DNA from: Punica granatum
Lineage: Eukaryota; Streptophyta; Magnoliopsida; Myrtales; Lythraceae
Assembly: GCF_007655135.1 (NCBI RefSeq)
Contig: NC_045134.1
Coordinates: 16,826,568-16,890,567 of the forward strand
Direction of reading: 5' to 3'
DNA length: 64,000 bases
Shown: in pieces, positions 44,676 to 55,960 of the stretch
Layout of the letters: the number at the start of each line of letters is the position of its first letter
How positions within the stretch are numbered: the first letter of the stretch is position 1
Translations under genes and position numbers: made by a program
Notes under the pieces: model-generated
Database searches by the model: none
Told to the model about the DNA's origin: nothing
Seen by the model: only the letters and a program-made list of their open reading frames with translations

Positions 44676-47105
44676 TTAGCCATGGCATATATAATAACCA
44701 CAATTTTGCATCATAGTGTGCGTAGTACATGACCCTTTCTCCCCCACACCCCAACCCCACCCCTCCCGCCAGGCAACTCTAACTAGGAATAGTTTATTTC
44801 CAGGACAATAAATTCATTGTAAGTACTAACTAAGAAATTAGTAAGCCAAAAACTTTTTACTTAGTTGTCATCAATAAGGATAATTCGAGATTGAAAAAAG
44901 GTTAGTAGGGATTGATATTGACGAAAACTATGGGGATGCAATCAATGAAAGGAAATAACATCTTACCTTTTGTTCGAATGGAGAAGATGTTGTAGAAGAC
45001 GACCTTGTACTGTTTCTTTATTGTTTATCTTTTTTAAGTAATTAAATTATTTTTTATTTGGTTAAACCATAACAATTCGATTTGATTTAATACGGAATCA
45101 GATCTGGTTCATTCACAGATGAGATCAAACGTCAACGAGAAAATGCATACTTGAAAATGTGGATAATTAAATTATGAGAGGTGAATATTCAACCAAAAGA
45201 ATCTAAGTCATGTGTACGATCAGAATTTTAAGTAAGGAGATCTAACAATCATGAATAAAATAACAATTGTGGTTATTTTTTGGTACCAACTAAAGTCGCA
45301 TCACCCAAAAGTACTAGAATATATATTCACATGGTATGTACATCTCCTAACTATGGCAAGAATCTCCAAAATATATTCTAATAAACAGAACCATACGTTT
45401 GAATGAGAATTTATGGTAGCAAGGTTAAATTCGTTCGTCAAACAAGAACATTTACAGGAGGGAAGCGCATGGATATGTATGAAGGACAATCGCAAGAATG
45501 GTCCCCTGTCCATTAATGAACTCGAACTCCTTATTTCCTTTGCATAGAAGTGAAAGAAGCGGCCTCGTGGCAATTAAGGTTAACGTGGGATAGATACTTG
45601 AGTACGTTCAATGTCCCTTTTCTTTCCCCTGCCATAGAAAATAAAATGAAAAATCACAAAAACTGTTCACGCTAAATACGCTCGATACCTAATTGGCAAC
45701 ACTGTAACAAGATCTAGGCGTGCAAGGAAGCGATTCCAAGGTATCAATAATCGGCCCCATCAAAACAAAGCGCGTACTATGACCTTAGAAGTTCGTAGGA
45801 TTGCTTGGCAGCTAAATTTAAATCTTCAAAATTAGAGTGCGCATTAGACGATTCACGGTCCGGGAATTTGACCGTTTAGGGTTCTCCACTAATTTTCTAT
45901 GCACGAATACGAACTCGAGTTCGAAAACGATCAAACGGCAACTCGACCTGCCCAATCAATATTCCGCCAGCACTCAGCCTCAGAAAGCCGAGCTAAATAT
46001 AGAATAAGCTCACCCGAACGAGCGAACCCAAACCTTGAGTAAACTTTGGCAAGTGGTGTTGAAGAATGATAAATCCCGTCTTGAAGCTCGGAAGCTCCAA
46101 AGACGAAGATTGCATCGATCCACGAGGAATCGGTTGAAGAATAAACGAACGATAATTGAAAGGTGCTATATAATAGGAAGGTGTGAGAAACGAAAATGCA
46201 AGTAAGATACAGTGCGATAAGTAACGTGCAATAAACAAAAGATAGAATGAAAGTACGGGTTTGATTGATTGATGTGCAAAACCTAACAATGAACAAAACG
46301 ACATGTATATATAGCCGTCATGATGAAACCCTAGAGAATATATCGTAATCGGATACGCCACAATATACGATATTAGGATAAAATTCACGTAGGAAATTGA
46401 CTCCTAACCCACACAAAAAACAAGATACATAGAAAATCGAAAAGACGTCCGACTCTTATGCCATGAGATAACACGAGATATTGCATGCTTAATCACCAAG
46501 GATATTGGTTGCCATTGAAATTGAAATCTTAACACCGTCTCTGATGAACTCACGCCCATATGCATGTGCGTATGCACATAATTTTCATCATGGGCTCACA
46601 TTGCTGGGCTTTCTCTTGGGCTTGATCCATTGAGCCTCCTCTTATATGTCTTAGATTTGTCTTCATGATATGGACTGCCTTCAAGACCTTGGATCCAATC
46701 CGACCCGGCCTGCCTCGATGATCACGGCCCACTTTATTAATTCCAGACTAGCACATCCCGGAAACTCAGGAAAATACCGAGATTACCAAATACACTTCAC
46801 GACTCGGCTTTTTTCACACATTAACGCAAAAAAGGTATAAACAAAAACTTAATATGATAATAATGATAAATACCTTAAAGTATATATTATGAAATAAATC
46901 ATAAATTCTAAGAAATATTTGGAACGACCTTTTAAATTTATCTATCTATATAAATATTAATTGTATAGAATTTTTAAAGAAAATTTGAATAACAATATAT
47001 AAGAAGTATTTGATCATTATCTTCTTTCATGTAGATTTTTCTCTCCATATTACTCTATCAACAGAAGAAGAAATGTTCAACAAGGAAGAAAAAAAATCAA
47101 GAAAA
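44676..47105. other. Intergenic AT-rich DNA
   Basis: I see no gene. Open frames of 90-130 codons near 45301-45573 and 45931-46388 on the minus strand lack recognisable motifs and start context. A C-rich tract lies at 44740-44770. Confidence 0.5.
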
Positions 47106-47108
47106 TTA

Positions 47109-47279
47109 GGCTCCGTTTGGGAACGGAGTTTAATTTTAGAATCATGATTTTGATTTTAACTCTACCCACTACACAACAAAAATACAATTTTTCCAAGTCA
47201 AATTTATAATACAATCTCATTTGTCCTTTTCCAGAATCAAAATCAAAATCAAAATCAAACTCTGTTTCCAAACGCACTC
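47109..47279. mobile_element. Tourist-like MITE
   Basis: 171 bp flanked by TTA (47106-47108 and 47280-47282). The ends are imperfect inverted repeats: GGCTCCGTTTGGGAACGGAG on the left and, reversed, GAGTGCGTTTGGAAACAGAG on the right, followed by ATTTTGATTTT-like words. TTA duplication and the GGCNCCGTTTGG start are typical of PIF/Harbinger-related Tourist elements. There is no coding capacity. Confidence 0.8.
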
Positions 47280-47282
47280 TTA

Positions 47283-48237
47283 ATATTAACAAATGTTCTT
47301 GAATTGCAGGAGCAAACTCTTACAGTATCCTGCGCATAAGGTAGGCCTATCGACTAGTTTTTCCTAATGCCGGTGGTTGCGTTTGGACGACCAGGATCTC
47401 ATGCTTCGAGTCCTGTCACGGCCAAATCCCGTAAGCCGACGTGGCAGTACCCAATTGGCAACTTTGCATCCCGCCATCTCACTTGTGACTTGACTTATGA
47501 GACCGACAGTGATATCTTTGTCATGTACATAAATAATACTAATGATAAATATATGCTATGTTTTGGATCCAATCCAACACCTGATGACGCCTGTCATTGT
47601 CATCCTCCAACCGACCGTTTTTCTCGTCTCCAACACAGCCTCAATAGGACAATTTATCCCATGTCCTATGTCATATGCTACATGTAGTTACCTCAAAAAA
47701 AAATCGATAATTGAGTTAGAATATTTAGTTTTATCCCGCTCGTCTGATATCTTACATCCCATCAATGTTGGATAGGCCTCATTCGTTTAGCGGGTGGTAA
47801 GCTCTCCCAATCCAATGGCGATAAGGGTTTAAGGTACCACTTTCTTAAGGATATATTTGCGCGGTTAATTGCAAGCAAAAGCCAATCACATTGTAAAACC
47901 AAGAGGCATTGTTCTCGGACATCTCGTGCTAATAACCTTTTAGGTCACGACTTAGACCACTGAGGCTTTGAGTCGAGTTTTGATTTGCAGTGCACTTTCG
48001 AGCTGCCCAGTCCAGTAGTAATACTGGATATTGCAAGATTTCTGTATTCATTTTAAAGTTTTCAGATTTGTGCTTTTCTGAAACAAAGATCTGTGCGTCT
48101 AAGTTACCAAGGCCAAGGCGATAAAGTTCAGTAAATTTCTCGAAGAACAATGTAATGGGATGCATAATGACACTCCCTGATTAATACACGGTCGATCATT
48201 TATACCATATCTCAATTACTCTAGCTTAAATGTTTTT
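47283..48237. other. Intergenic DNA
   Basis: No gene is recognised. The frame 47367-47687 (106 codons) has no motif I know and no conserved context. Confidence 0.5.
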
Positions 48238-48418
48238 CTTTTTTTAGTGCGAATCCTGGTATTTCAAATCTAATGAGCCCCAACTAATTCAGTAGAGTCG
48301 GATTGGCCCACTAAGGAGTAAAACTCTCTCAGCATGAATTTTTCTATTAACAAGACTGGAATCCGAGATCTTGCTTTGAGGGAAACAAGCCTCGAACCGC
48401 TTGAACTAAGCCACGGTG
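48238..48418 (-). mobile_element. SINE-like element, copy 1
   Basis: On the minus strand it starts CCACCGTGGCTTAGTTCAAG, a tRNA-like head with an A-box-like word. The body follows with GAGAGAGTTTTACTCC, GTGGGCCAATCC and GGATTCGCACTAAAAAAAG, and the tail is A-rich. The layout matches a plant SINE type I recognise by body motifs. The word AGAGTAA occurs just before the head and 10 bp after the A-rich tail, a possible target duplication. Confidence 0.6.
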
Positions 48419-48683
48419 GTTACTCTGTTGGAACGGTTTTTCTCCTATATGGAGAATGATGAGGGCGGATGTTTGAGGTAATCCCACATAAAAAATTGAG
48501 AGAAAATTCATAGGTTTATAAGAGACTATGGTTTAGCAACCCATTGGCTTAAGCTTTTGAGTTACGGATGGGCTCGAGTCCAAAATATGCCTGTAAATTT
48601 TTCCTAACATACTCTAACTTAAACTTTTAAAAGGACATTGATATACTCATAATAGTACAATGAAAGATTAATACTAAATAATT

Positions 48684-48769
48684 AAAAAAAGGGCAAAGGT
48701 AGTTCCACGAAATATCGAACTTGCGACGTCTAGATTAACAGTTGATAACGTGCATTCTGCGCTACACCC
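48684..48769 (-). mobile_element. Short tRNA-like sequence, probable SINE head
   Basis: The minus strand begins GGGTGTAGCGCAGAATGCAC. It has an A-box-like TAGCGCAGAATG and a B-box-like AAGTTCGATATT, then ends in CCCTTTTTTT, a pol III terminator-like run. It does not fold into a convincing tRNA, and no anticodon can be assigned. Confidence 0.45.
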
Positions 48770-48995
48770 TTTTTAATCACATATGGATTTTTATTTAGTT
48801 TATTTTAAATTATTCTTACTTGCATATTGCCAATCATTAATTAGATTGGATAAGTTAAACTTGATAATGATCCAGACCGCACATGGTTTAAAGCAACCCC
48901 GTCCTCAGATCACTTGAGGAATATTCAAATCAAGCACTCCGTGATTACCTTTTGGTCAACATATTTGAGAAAACTGATGTTGTTCACTGTAATCT

Positions 48996-49011
48996 AATCA
49001 AAATGAGAACT
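48996..49011 (+). repeat. Left target-site duplication of the LINE
   Basis: AATCAAAATGAGAACT, repeated perfectly at 50839-50854. Length and position after an A-rich tail fit target-primed reverse transcription. Confidence 0.93.
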
Positions 49012-50838
49012 TGGCAACCCATTGTTCATGAAAAGGAAGAAGAATGAGTCGTTCCAATTCCTTATTGATAAAATCAAAGGCAAGCTTGTATCTTGGAAAA
49101 CTAAGGCTCTCTCCTGGGTAGGCAGAGCAACTTCGATCAAATCCATTATCAATAGTACCACAATCTACACCATGTCACTGTTCCAATTACCAAAATCCAC
49201 TCTTAACAACATTGATAAGTTAACCAAACGTTTCTAGTGGGGGCACTAAAAAAGAGGAGGGCAATTATTATGCGCCAATGAGCTAGGACTCCATTTGCCA
49301 ACCGAAAGATATAGGCGGCCTTGGATTCCTAAGAGCTGAAGATGCGAACGAGGCAATGCTCTCCAAAACAGCATGGGCTCTAACAAAGACGAACAACAGC
49401 CTTGCCGGTAGAGCTATCAAGGCTAAGTATGGCAAATTCCTTAACACCTCGAACCGATCTCCCCCCCTCCAATTTGGAAAGGACTTCAATGGTGCAAGGA
49501 CACCATTTAGGGATGTACTTGTTTCTCTGTTGGAAATGGCACAACCATCTCGGCTTGGCATGATTCATGGATCCCTGGCACAAAAGATCACAAGCCATCT
49601 CCCAAACCCAATGCAATGTAAGACCCTAACCTAAAGGTTAGCGACCTGTTTCTGCACCAACCAAAGAGATGGAACATCCCACTTCTCACAAGCCTCTTCG
49701 AGCAAGAAGCAGTGCAGAATATCCTCAAGATCCATCTTATCCAAGACGACCTTGAAGACTCAGCCCATTGGATGCCAAACATATCAGGGAAGCACTCCGT
49801 CAAATCCTTCTATCTCTTGGATCAACAGCATAGATTTCAAAATAATAATAGCGGTATTAATTGGAAAGACATTTGGAATCTTAAAATTCATAAACGTCTC
49901 AAACTCCACCTATGGAGAATTGCCAGTGAAAGCCTCCCTTGGTTTAGTGAAGACCCCTTGCCCTCTTTGCCAAACCAGCTCCGGTAAACTAGAACACCTC
50001 TACAGAGAGTGTATCTTTTATCGTGTTGCTTGGAGGGAATCACCTTGAAACTTCTAATCCAGTTTTTTCCCAATCGATAATGCGATGGATTTGATAAATT
50101 TTATTGCTCGTCCTCCTTCTATTTTCCCATCGAACACTCATGATAAGACCAACTTCTCTCTATATGCAGCAATAACTCTCTATCATTTGTGGAACTCACG
50201 AAATATTGTTTTGCATGCAGGTAAACAAGCAGATCTTCACGAAACTATCAAAACAATCAAAAGGCCTTTCATGGAGCATACTAAGAGTGGCAGCAGTATG
50301 GATCAGAGTGTTGGAACCTTGCAGACTCATCCTCTAGAGCTCGCTACATCCCACATACCTACTAGTCCCGATTGGAGCATTATCAGCACTGATGCAGCAT
50401 GGAACAGTAGCAGGACATGCCTCTCGAGAATCATTCAATGCCCGAATAACCCACCATCTCTATCATGGTTCCAGATATACAGTGAAGATAAACCACTCCA
50501 AGCTGAAGCCCAAGCAGCCCTCCTCGCCCTGTTAATAGGGGCTGAAAGGGGTTTGTCAAAGATATGGCTCAGATGTGACGCCTTTTTGCATCCGCATAAC
50601 TCGCCTTGGGAAATTTGGACAATAGTTGCGGATATAATCTCCTATCTTAAATTATTCTTGGATTGGCTTTGCTCTTAGATCCCTAGGTCTGATAATACTC
50701 TCGCTCATGATCTTGGCCAATTTGGCTCTAAGTCAAATTTTCATTCCCTATGTATTTTTTAAGGGTATCCAAACCTAGATCCACAGGCCAATGTAATTGC
50801 TCCTTTTCTTTAATGAAATATCATTATTCAGCGAAAAA
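49012..50838 (+). mobile_element. 5'-truncated L1-type LINE
   Basis: 1,827 bp bounded by 16-bp target duplications, with a short A-run at the 3' end (50834-50840). What remains, in broken frames, is the C-terminal part of a plant L1 ORF2. The reverse transcriptase tail is at 49022-49237 (KIKGKLVSWKTKALSWVGRA, stopped by TAG where TGG is expected). A zf-RVT region lies at about 49800-50040 (IWNLKIHKRLKLHLWRIA, CPLCQTSSGKLEHLYREC) with a frameshift between its halves. A plant RNase H-like domain lies at about 50370-50610 (STDAAWNSS, QAEAQAALLAL, LRCDAF). The endonuclease and catalytic palm are missing, so it is dead on arrival. Confidence 0.9.
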
Positions 50839-50854
50839 AATCAAAATGAGAACT
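50839..50854 (+). repeat. Right target-site duplication of the LINE
   Basis: AATCAAAATGAGAACT, identical to 48996-49011. Confidence 0.93.
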
Positions 50855-51789
50855 ATGTACTTTTAGGTTCATTATATCAAACTTTACTAGTCTGCAATAA
50901 AAATCAAATGAAATCTAAAGAGGTTCCAAAATTTTTATTGAATAGAGATAGAGTTTTGACCAGTTTATAGGAGTAATTGTCACCCTTCTCACCCATAAAG
51001 TGTATTTTAAGAACAAAACCGTATCGGTCATGTATTAGCGGGCAATAGCTCCTGAGTATGCAAAACCTTCACATCGCGGATTTTAGCCCACACCTCCATC
51101 ATTGGCGTTGTTTAGTGGAACGAACCCACGTGCTCTTCTTCCTAATCTCCTCATTCTCAGAGAGCTTTATAATAATAAGACAACATCTTGGTCAACTATG
51201 GATCCCCCAATTTCTCCATAGCATCCTGTGATGAGATACCAAATCCTACATTAGAAAGAGGTAAGCGTCTTGGTCTGCTTGTAAAGACGATTATCATCAT
51301 ATTTTTTCAATACACTTCTTTATGGACAAAAAAAAGTTAAGCAACTCATTCTTTATCCTAACCACTTGGCCGAATTAAAATTAAACGGAATTAAAAAAAA
51401 AAAAAAGAGCCAAGAACATAATATGTGAAATAGAGACCTACCTAGAAGCCTACATAGACAAACCAAAATGACCTCTGATGTCGTAGGACCGTCTGATATA
51501 TGATCGATGTGGAATGTCTCATGCTGCTTCTACGTACATTTCGGATTATGACCACTCCCAAGCCTTACCTCATGAGAGATGATGTAAATATCCAATGACC
51601 ATTGTTCATCACATCATCATATCCGGAAAATGACTCCAACACTTTTTTTTTTCCGGTGGAACAAACATATATATTTTTCCCAATTAGTGTTTCTTCAGTA
51701 CCCAGCCGTGAATCTATCCGTCAATTATATAGTCTCTTGACTTGACAATTTGTTCGCGCCATAGTATTACGGGATATATTACGAAGATA
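50855..51789. other. Intergenic DNA
   Basis: AT-rich, with an A-run at about 51391-51405. I see no gene or clear repeat. Confidence 0.5.
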
Positions 51790-51956
51790 TGTTGCTGAGA
51801 TTAGCAGAGTTATCTTGTATCATAAAATCATAGCTAGCCCTATTAGTTTCATGTATATTAGGCAATAAATATCTCAGATATCTTGTCCATTTTTCCCGTA
51901 ATCAGTAATATATGTACATGACCAATTGATGAATGAATTCAAGCTTCCCATTTGAC
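51790..51956 (+). repeat. Possible short Copia LTR
   Basis: Starts TGTTGCTGAGATTAGCAG and ends CATTTGACA, so it has TG...CA ends. It lies just before a primer-like word TGGTATTAGAG at 51966-51976. A length of about 165 bp fits short-LTR Copia elements. The second LTR was not found, so the start is a guess. Confidence 0.4.
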
Positions 51957-51965
51957 AAATTATCA

Positions 51966-53490
51966 TGGTATTAGAGTGGTGTAATTCAAGGATTGTCTTA
52001 TCCTTTCTGGTCTAGAGTTGCTTTGGTTGTTTATGAGTGATGGCATGGATGGAGAAGAGTGAAGAAACGTCGGGAAAAGGCATCGAGGGTGTCGGGGTTG
52101 ATTTGTTGTCTATCTACACTGTCAATCCATCGGACTACACTGGTGTTAGACTAGTCAACTACAAGTTGAAAGGCTCGAACTACCTTACATGGTCAAGAGC
52201 CATGTTGATAGCGTTGACAGCAAATAACAAGGTCGAAATGGTGGATGGAACGGTGCAGAGACCACCAAAAGGCGATCCCAACCGGGCATGATGGGATATG
52301 TGCAGTGCCTTATTGATATTCTGGATATTCAATACACTGGACCCTGAACTTCAATCCAGTATGGCCTAATGCAACGGTGGCTCAAACGTTGTGGGAGGAT
52401 CTCCGCGAGAGATACTTGCAGGGGAACGAGATAGGGATATATCAGTTAAAGGTCGAGATAGGAAGTCTGAAGCAAGAGGGCATGTCGGTCCCAAAGTATT
52501 ACTCGCGGCTGAAGACACTCTAGGATGAGCTAGAAAACTACCTAGAGATACCGGCGTGCATGTGCTCGGCGGCCAGGATGTATGCAACATAAAGAGAGCG
52601 GTAGAAGACCCATCAGTTTTTGATGGGATTGGGGTCTAAATATAACACGGTGAGATCGAATATACTTAGCCACGAACCTGCTCATTCGCTGAATAAAGTG
52701 TTTGCTATGATCCTGCATGAAGAGAGGCAAAATATGGTTGCTCTATCCCATGAAAATACCGCACCAAATGGAGCGATGTTCTTGAGCAGAATGACAGGAA
52801 CGAAGCAAGAATTGCAGGGAAGCAACAACAACAACTAGAATTACGGAGGATAGGGAGGAAGCAGAAGTGTAGGAGGAACGGGCAATACCAAGACATCCTA
52901 TCACTATGGTCGTGTAGGCCATATCAATAGCTCGTGTTGGCTGTTACATGGCTATCCCACTAACTAGGAATCGAAGCAGATGAAGGAGAAAGGGAAAGGA
53001 GCATCCTCGAGAAGAAAGATGGGAGGGATGACAGCAGCAGGGCAGCAACGTAGACAAGCCCCAGGCCCGAGTCAGTTTGGTGGGCTGTAGGCCCATCAGG
53101 CTGAATTGGGACAGTCTAGCAGTGGGCTAAACAAGTTGTCCCGAATTTCGGAGACGACATTCCAGAAGTTGCTCGATTTTCTTGGTCCCGATGATGATAA
53201 CTTGCCTCCTAACACTAATAAAAATTTTATTCTGGTAAACTTTAGGCATGATTGGATAATTGATAGCAGAGCTTTTAGGTATATGCTTGGACGTGCAGAT
53301 TTATTTGTTGAGTCACGAATACTTGCCAAGAGGTCAAAGATTCATATACCGAAGGGGGGAGTTTCTGATGCTTGCAAAAATGGACGAGTACGTATACTCT
53401 TGTTCTCTCAGACGTTTTATTGGTTCCGGAATTCAATTGCAATCTCATTTCCTCTAATCTCGGCAACATATCTTAGTGGAAGATAATAAA
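51966..53490 (+). pseudogene. Ty1/Copia gag-protease fragment
   Basis: After TGGTATTAGAG (close to the initiator-methionine site TGGTATCAGAG) comes a decayed Copia Gag. The first piece is at 52037-52288 (YKLKGSNYLTWSRAMLIALT), ended by TGA. The middle is at about 52330-52600 in broken frames. The UBN2-type part is at 52620-52830 (GLGSKYNTVRSNILSHEP, AMILHEERQN). A CCHC-like remnant is near 52895-52950 and the protease start is at about 53247-53300 (DWIIDSRAF, where DSGA is expected). Homology stops near 53490. Integrase and reverse transcriptase are missing. Confidence 0.78.
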
Positions 53491-54297
53491 AATTTGGGTA
53501 AAAATGGCTACAGCTGCCAACTCCATTTTGGCCAACATATGATGTTATTGGTTTAATATTCCTCGCGAGGTTAATAGGTTATAAAGGTACTTTTATTATA
53601 GTTGGCTAAACTAAGGTTTTAGTCGCCGGTCTTAATTTACTCCCTGTGCAGTCAAGGGCGGATCTAGGGCACACGGGTCAATGGCGACAGATAATATTGT
53701 ATAATGACATTTGTGACATGCTAATTAATTTTTTTTTAACGAAAGACAATGTTCAATTTGATAAGTCGTTCTTTTTGCCCACGATAATTACATTTTAAAA
53801 TAGAAAAAAATTACCAATAAAGTATTGATTAAGTGATAAGCAGCTCCAACCATCGTAAGGAGGAGAACACAAATTTGAGTCCTGAAAGCTTACTTGATAA
53901 GAGAGGAATAACCCTTAATTTTCGAACTCCCGGAATTGCAAAAGTAACGTTTTCTATAATTTTGAAGTTCACCCAAAAAAATAAAAAGTAAAAAGTAAAA
54001 AGATAAAAGAAAATTATGAAATATCATATTTTGAGATCGTGATTAACATACATATTTTAAATATAGGCAGATAAACAATCATTCACATCTTAAGTTTCTC
54101 ATTTAAATGAATAATTTATTTTTCCCATTAGTTGCAAAAATCCTCTCCATATTTGCATAGCTACGTGCAGGCAAATAGAGAAGGCACTTATCAGTGTCAT
54201 TTGATTTAAACTAATTTGTGTGTGAAGAGAATGTTTTGTAATTGAAAAGTCAAAACTGAATTTGACGCGGAGGATTTTCAGCCCATATCTGTATTAA
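53491..54297. other. Intergenic DNA
   Basis: AT-rich, with a short GGGCGGATCTAGGGCAC word near 53645 of the kind seen in degenerate repeats. No gene. Confidence 0.45.
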
Positions 54298-54781
54298 TAA
54301 GCTCAAGCCCAAAGAAGCATATCTTGGATATATTAAGGAAATATTCTCGTGATGTGGAAGGGGGAGATGAGATGTATTGATCCATAGATTGAGAATATTA
54401 TTATCTTAATTAGGTAATATATTTAATTTAGATAGAAATATATTTAGAATCATATGTTACTTGCAATTTTAGTTCGAGTCAAGAGTCTAAAAGTTTCCAA
54501 TTTTGAAATAATTACTTGTTTTGTTTTAGGAAGTTACATAGTAAGGGAGCCTACATTCTAATTTCCTATTTTAGTTTCTTAGTTTTCTTAGGTCTATATA
54601 TAGTCCATCTCAATGTACCAGAAGGGAGAACGATAAATCTCAGAAACTCTTAATATTTAATAATACTTTGAGTTTGCACAACTCTTGGTTTTCAGCATAT
54701 CGCTAGGGTTTAGACGTGCGTTATTCCCTTCGAGTCTAATTTGGATTTAGGCGCGAGAAATCGTGATCCACGCTGCGTCAG
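54298..54781 (+). repeat. Possible solo Copia LTR
   Basis: The stretch has a TATA-like TCTATATATAGTCC near 54592, an AATAATAC polyadenylation-like zone near 54660 and a 3' part CGCGAGAAATCGTGATCCAC leading to GCTGCGTCA, which resembles the ends of Tork-type Copia LTRs. Exact ends and target duplications were not found. Confidence 0.35.
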
Positions 54782-55764
54782 AATTGTGGACAAGAAATCA
54801 TATTGAAATGATGTGATATAATAATACAAGACTTAAGAGACAAAATAGAGAGATACGATTCAAGATCAAGAAAACAATCTTGGATAAGGAAATTTTTATT
54901 TAGCAGTAGCAGAGGAGAACTTATTGGATGATTCTACTTCGTCACGTGATATGAGGAAGTACCAATCAAAATGCATGAAACTAGGGATTTGGTGCTAATC
55001 ACTCGAATAATTGTTATAATTATTATTCATTAAAGTATTATTATTGGTTCTTTCTCACCATATTATTTGAGGTAGGATCATCTAAAATTTTCTTGTAGCA
55101 GAGAGTGAATATGATCAACAAATTAGGGAAGAGATTTTGCGTTGATCCAAACTTATGCTCTAACACTAAAATAGAAAAAAAAAGAAAAAGAGAGTTCAAA
55201 ATAAGCAAATAATTTCAATTTTAGCCCGCATATTGAATTTATTTTAAAGACCTTTCTTTCAAATCAATCTTATACTTTAAAATAATATAAAATATCTTAT
55301 GGTTTATACTTTTTCCATATCTATCACGAAGTTATATTTTCTGTTATTGAAACGTAAATAAACTATAAATCTATTCCATGATTTTAATTTTTTCTCAAAT
55401 CTATCACGAATAAAAGGGCCGCAGTGGCAAAACCGTTAAATATTGACGGAGATATAACGGTGTGATAGATTTGAAAAAAATATAAACATGAGATATTGTA
55501 GATTATTTTAAAAATATATGATATATTTGAAATAATTGCGGAACCATGCCCAATTTTAAATGTTAAATGGGGTCAACTAATGACAGTTTTTTTTTTTTAT
55601 TGCTTGAAAGGCAATTCGGGTCAACAAATGACCCTTTTTTTTTTCTTTTAATTGATGACCCACTCACTACCCATGACATACATCCGTCCTTATGTGCAGG
55701 GCAAGAATTCGTACACTCACTGGACGTAAGTATTTTGCGGAAAGAGTAATCAACACTTGAACCC
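54782..55764. other. Intergenic DNA
   Basis: AT-rich with T-runs at about 55590 and 55637. The similar words GGGTCAACTAATGAC and GGGTCAACAAATGACCC at 55570 and 55618 suggest a small local duplication. No gene. Confidence 0.45.
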
Positions 55765-55960
55765 AAATTTTCCCCGTATGTACTTTCATATTCAGAAGTT
55801 TAATGGGTCTCTAATATAGTTTAAGTCAGGTCGATTTACTAAAAATGTAAAACTTTCTCCGTATAAATTTTCTCTATTCACAGGACTAAAACCCCAGAGA
55901 GATTTTACTTGAATGGAACAGACGTCAAACTGTTTGAACCAATTCATGTTGGTAGTTAAG
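55765..55960 (-). mobile_element. SINE-like element, copy 2 (diverged)
   Basis: The minus strand is colinear with the SINE at 48238-48418. Shared words are AATCTCTC near the head, GTCCTGTGAATAGA, the GGAGAAAGTTTTAC body and the TAGAGACCCATTAAACTTCTGAA-like 3' part. The tRNA-like head is degraded. It is older than copy 1. Confidence 0.5.

Noticed and set aside
45931..46388. Two overlapping hydrophobic minus-strand frames (121 and 131 codons)
   Set aside because: No recognisable domain, AT-rich, overlapping in different frames, and no neighbouring exon-like sequence.
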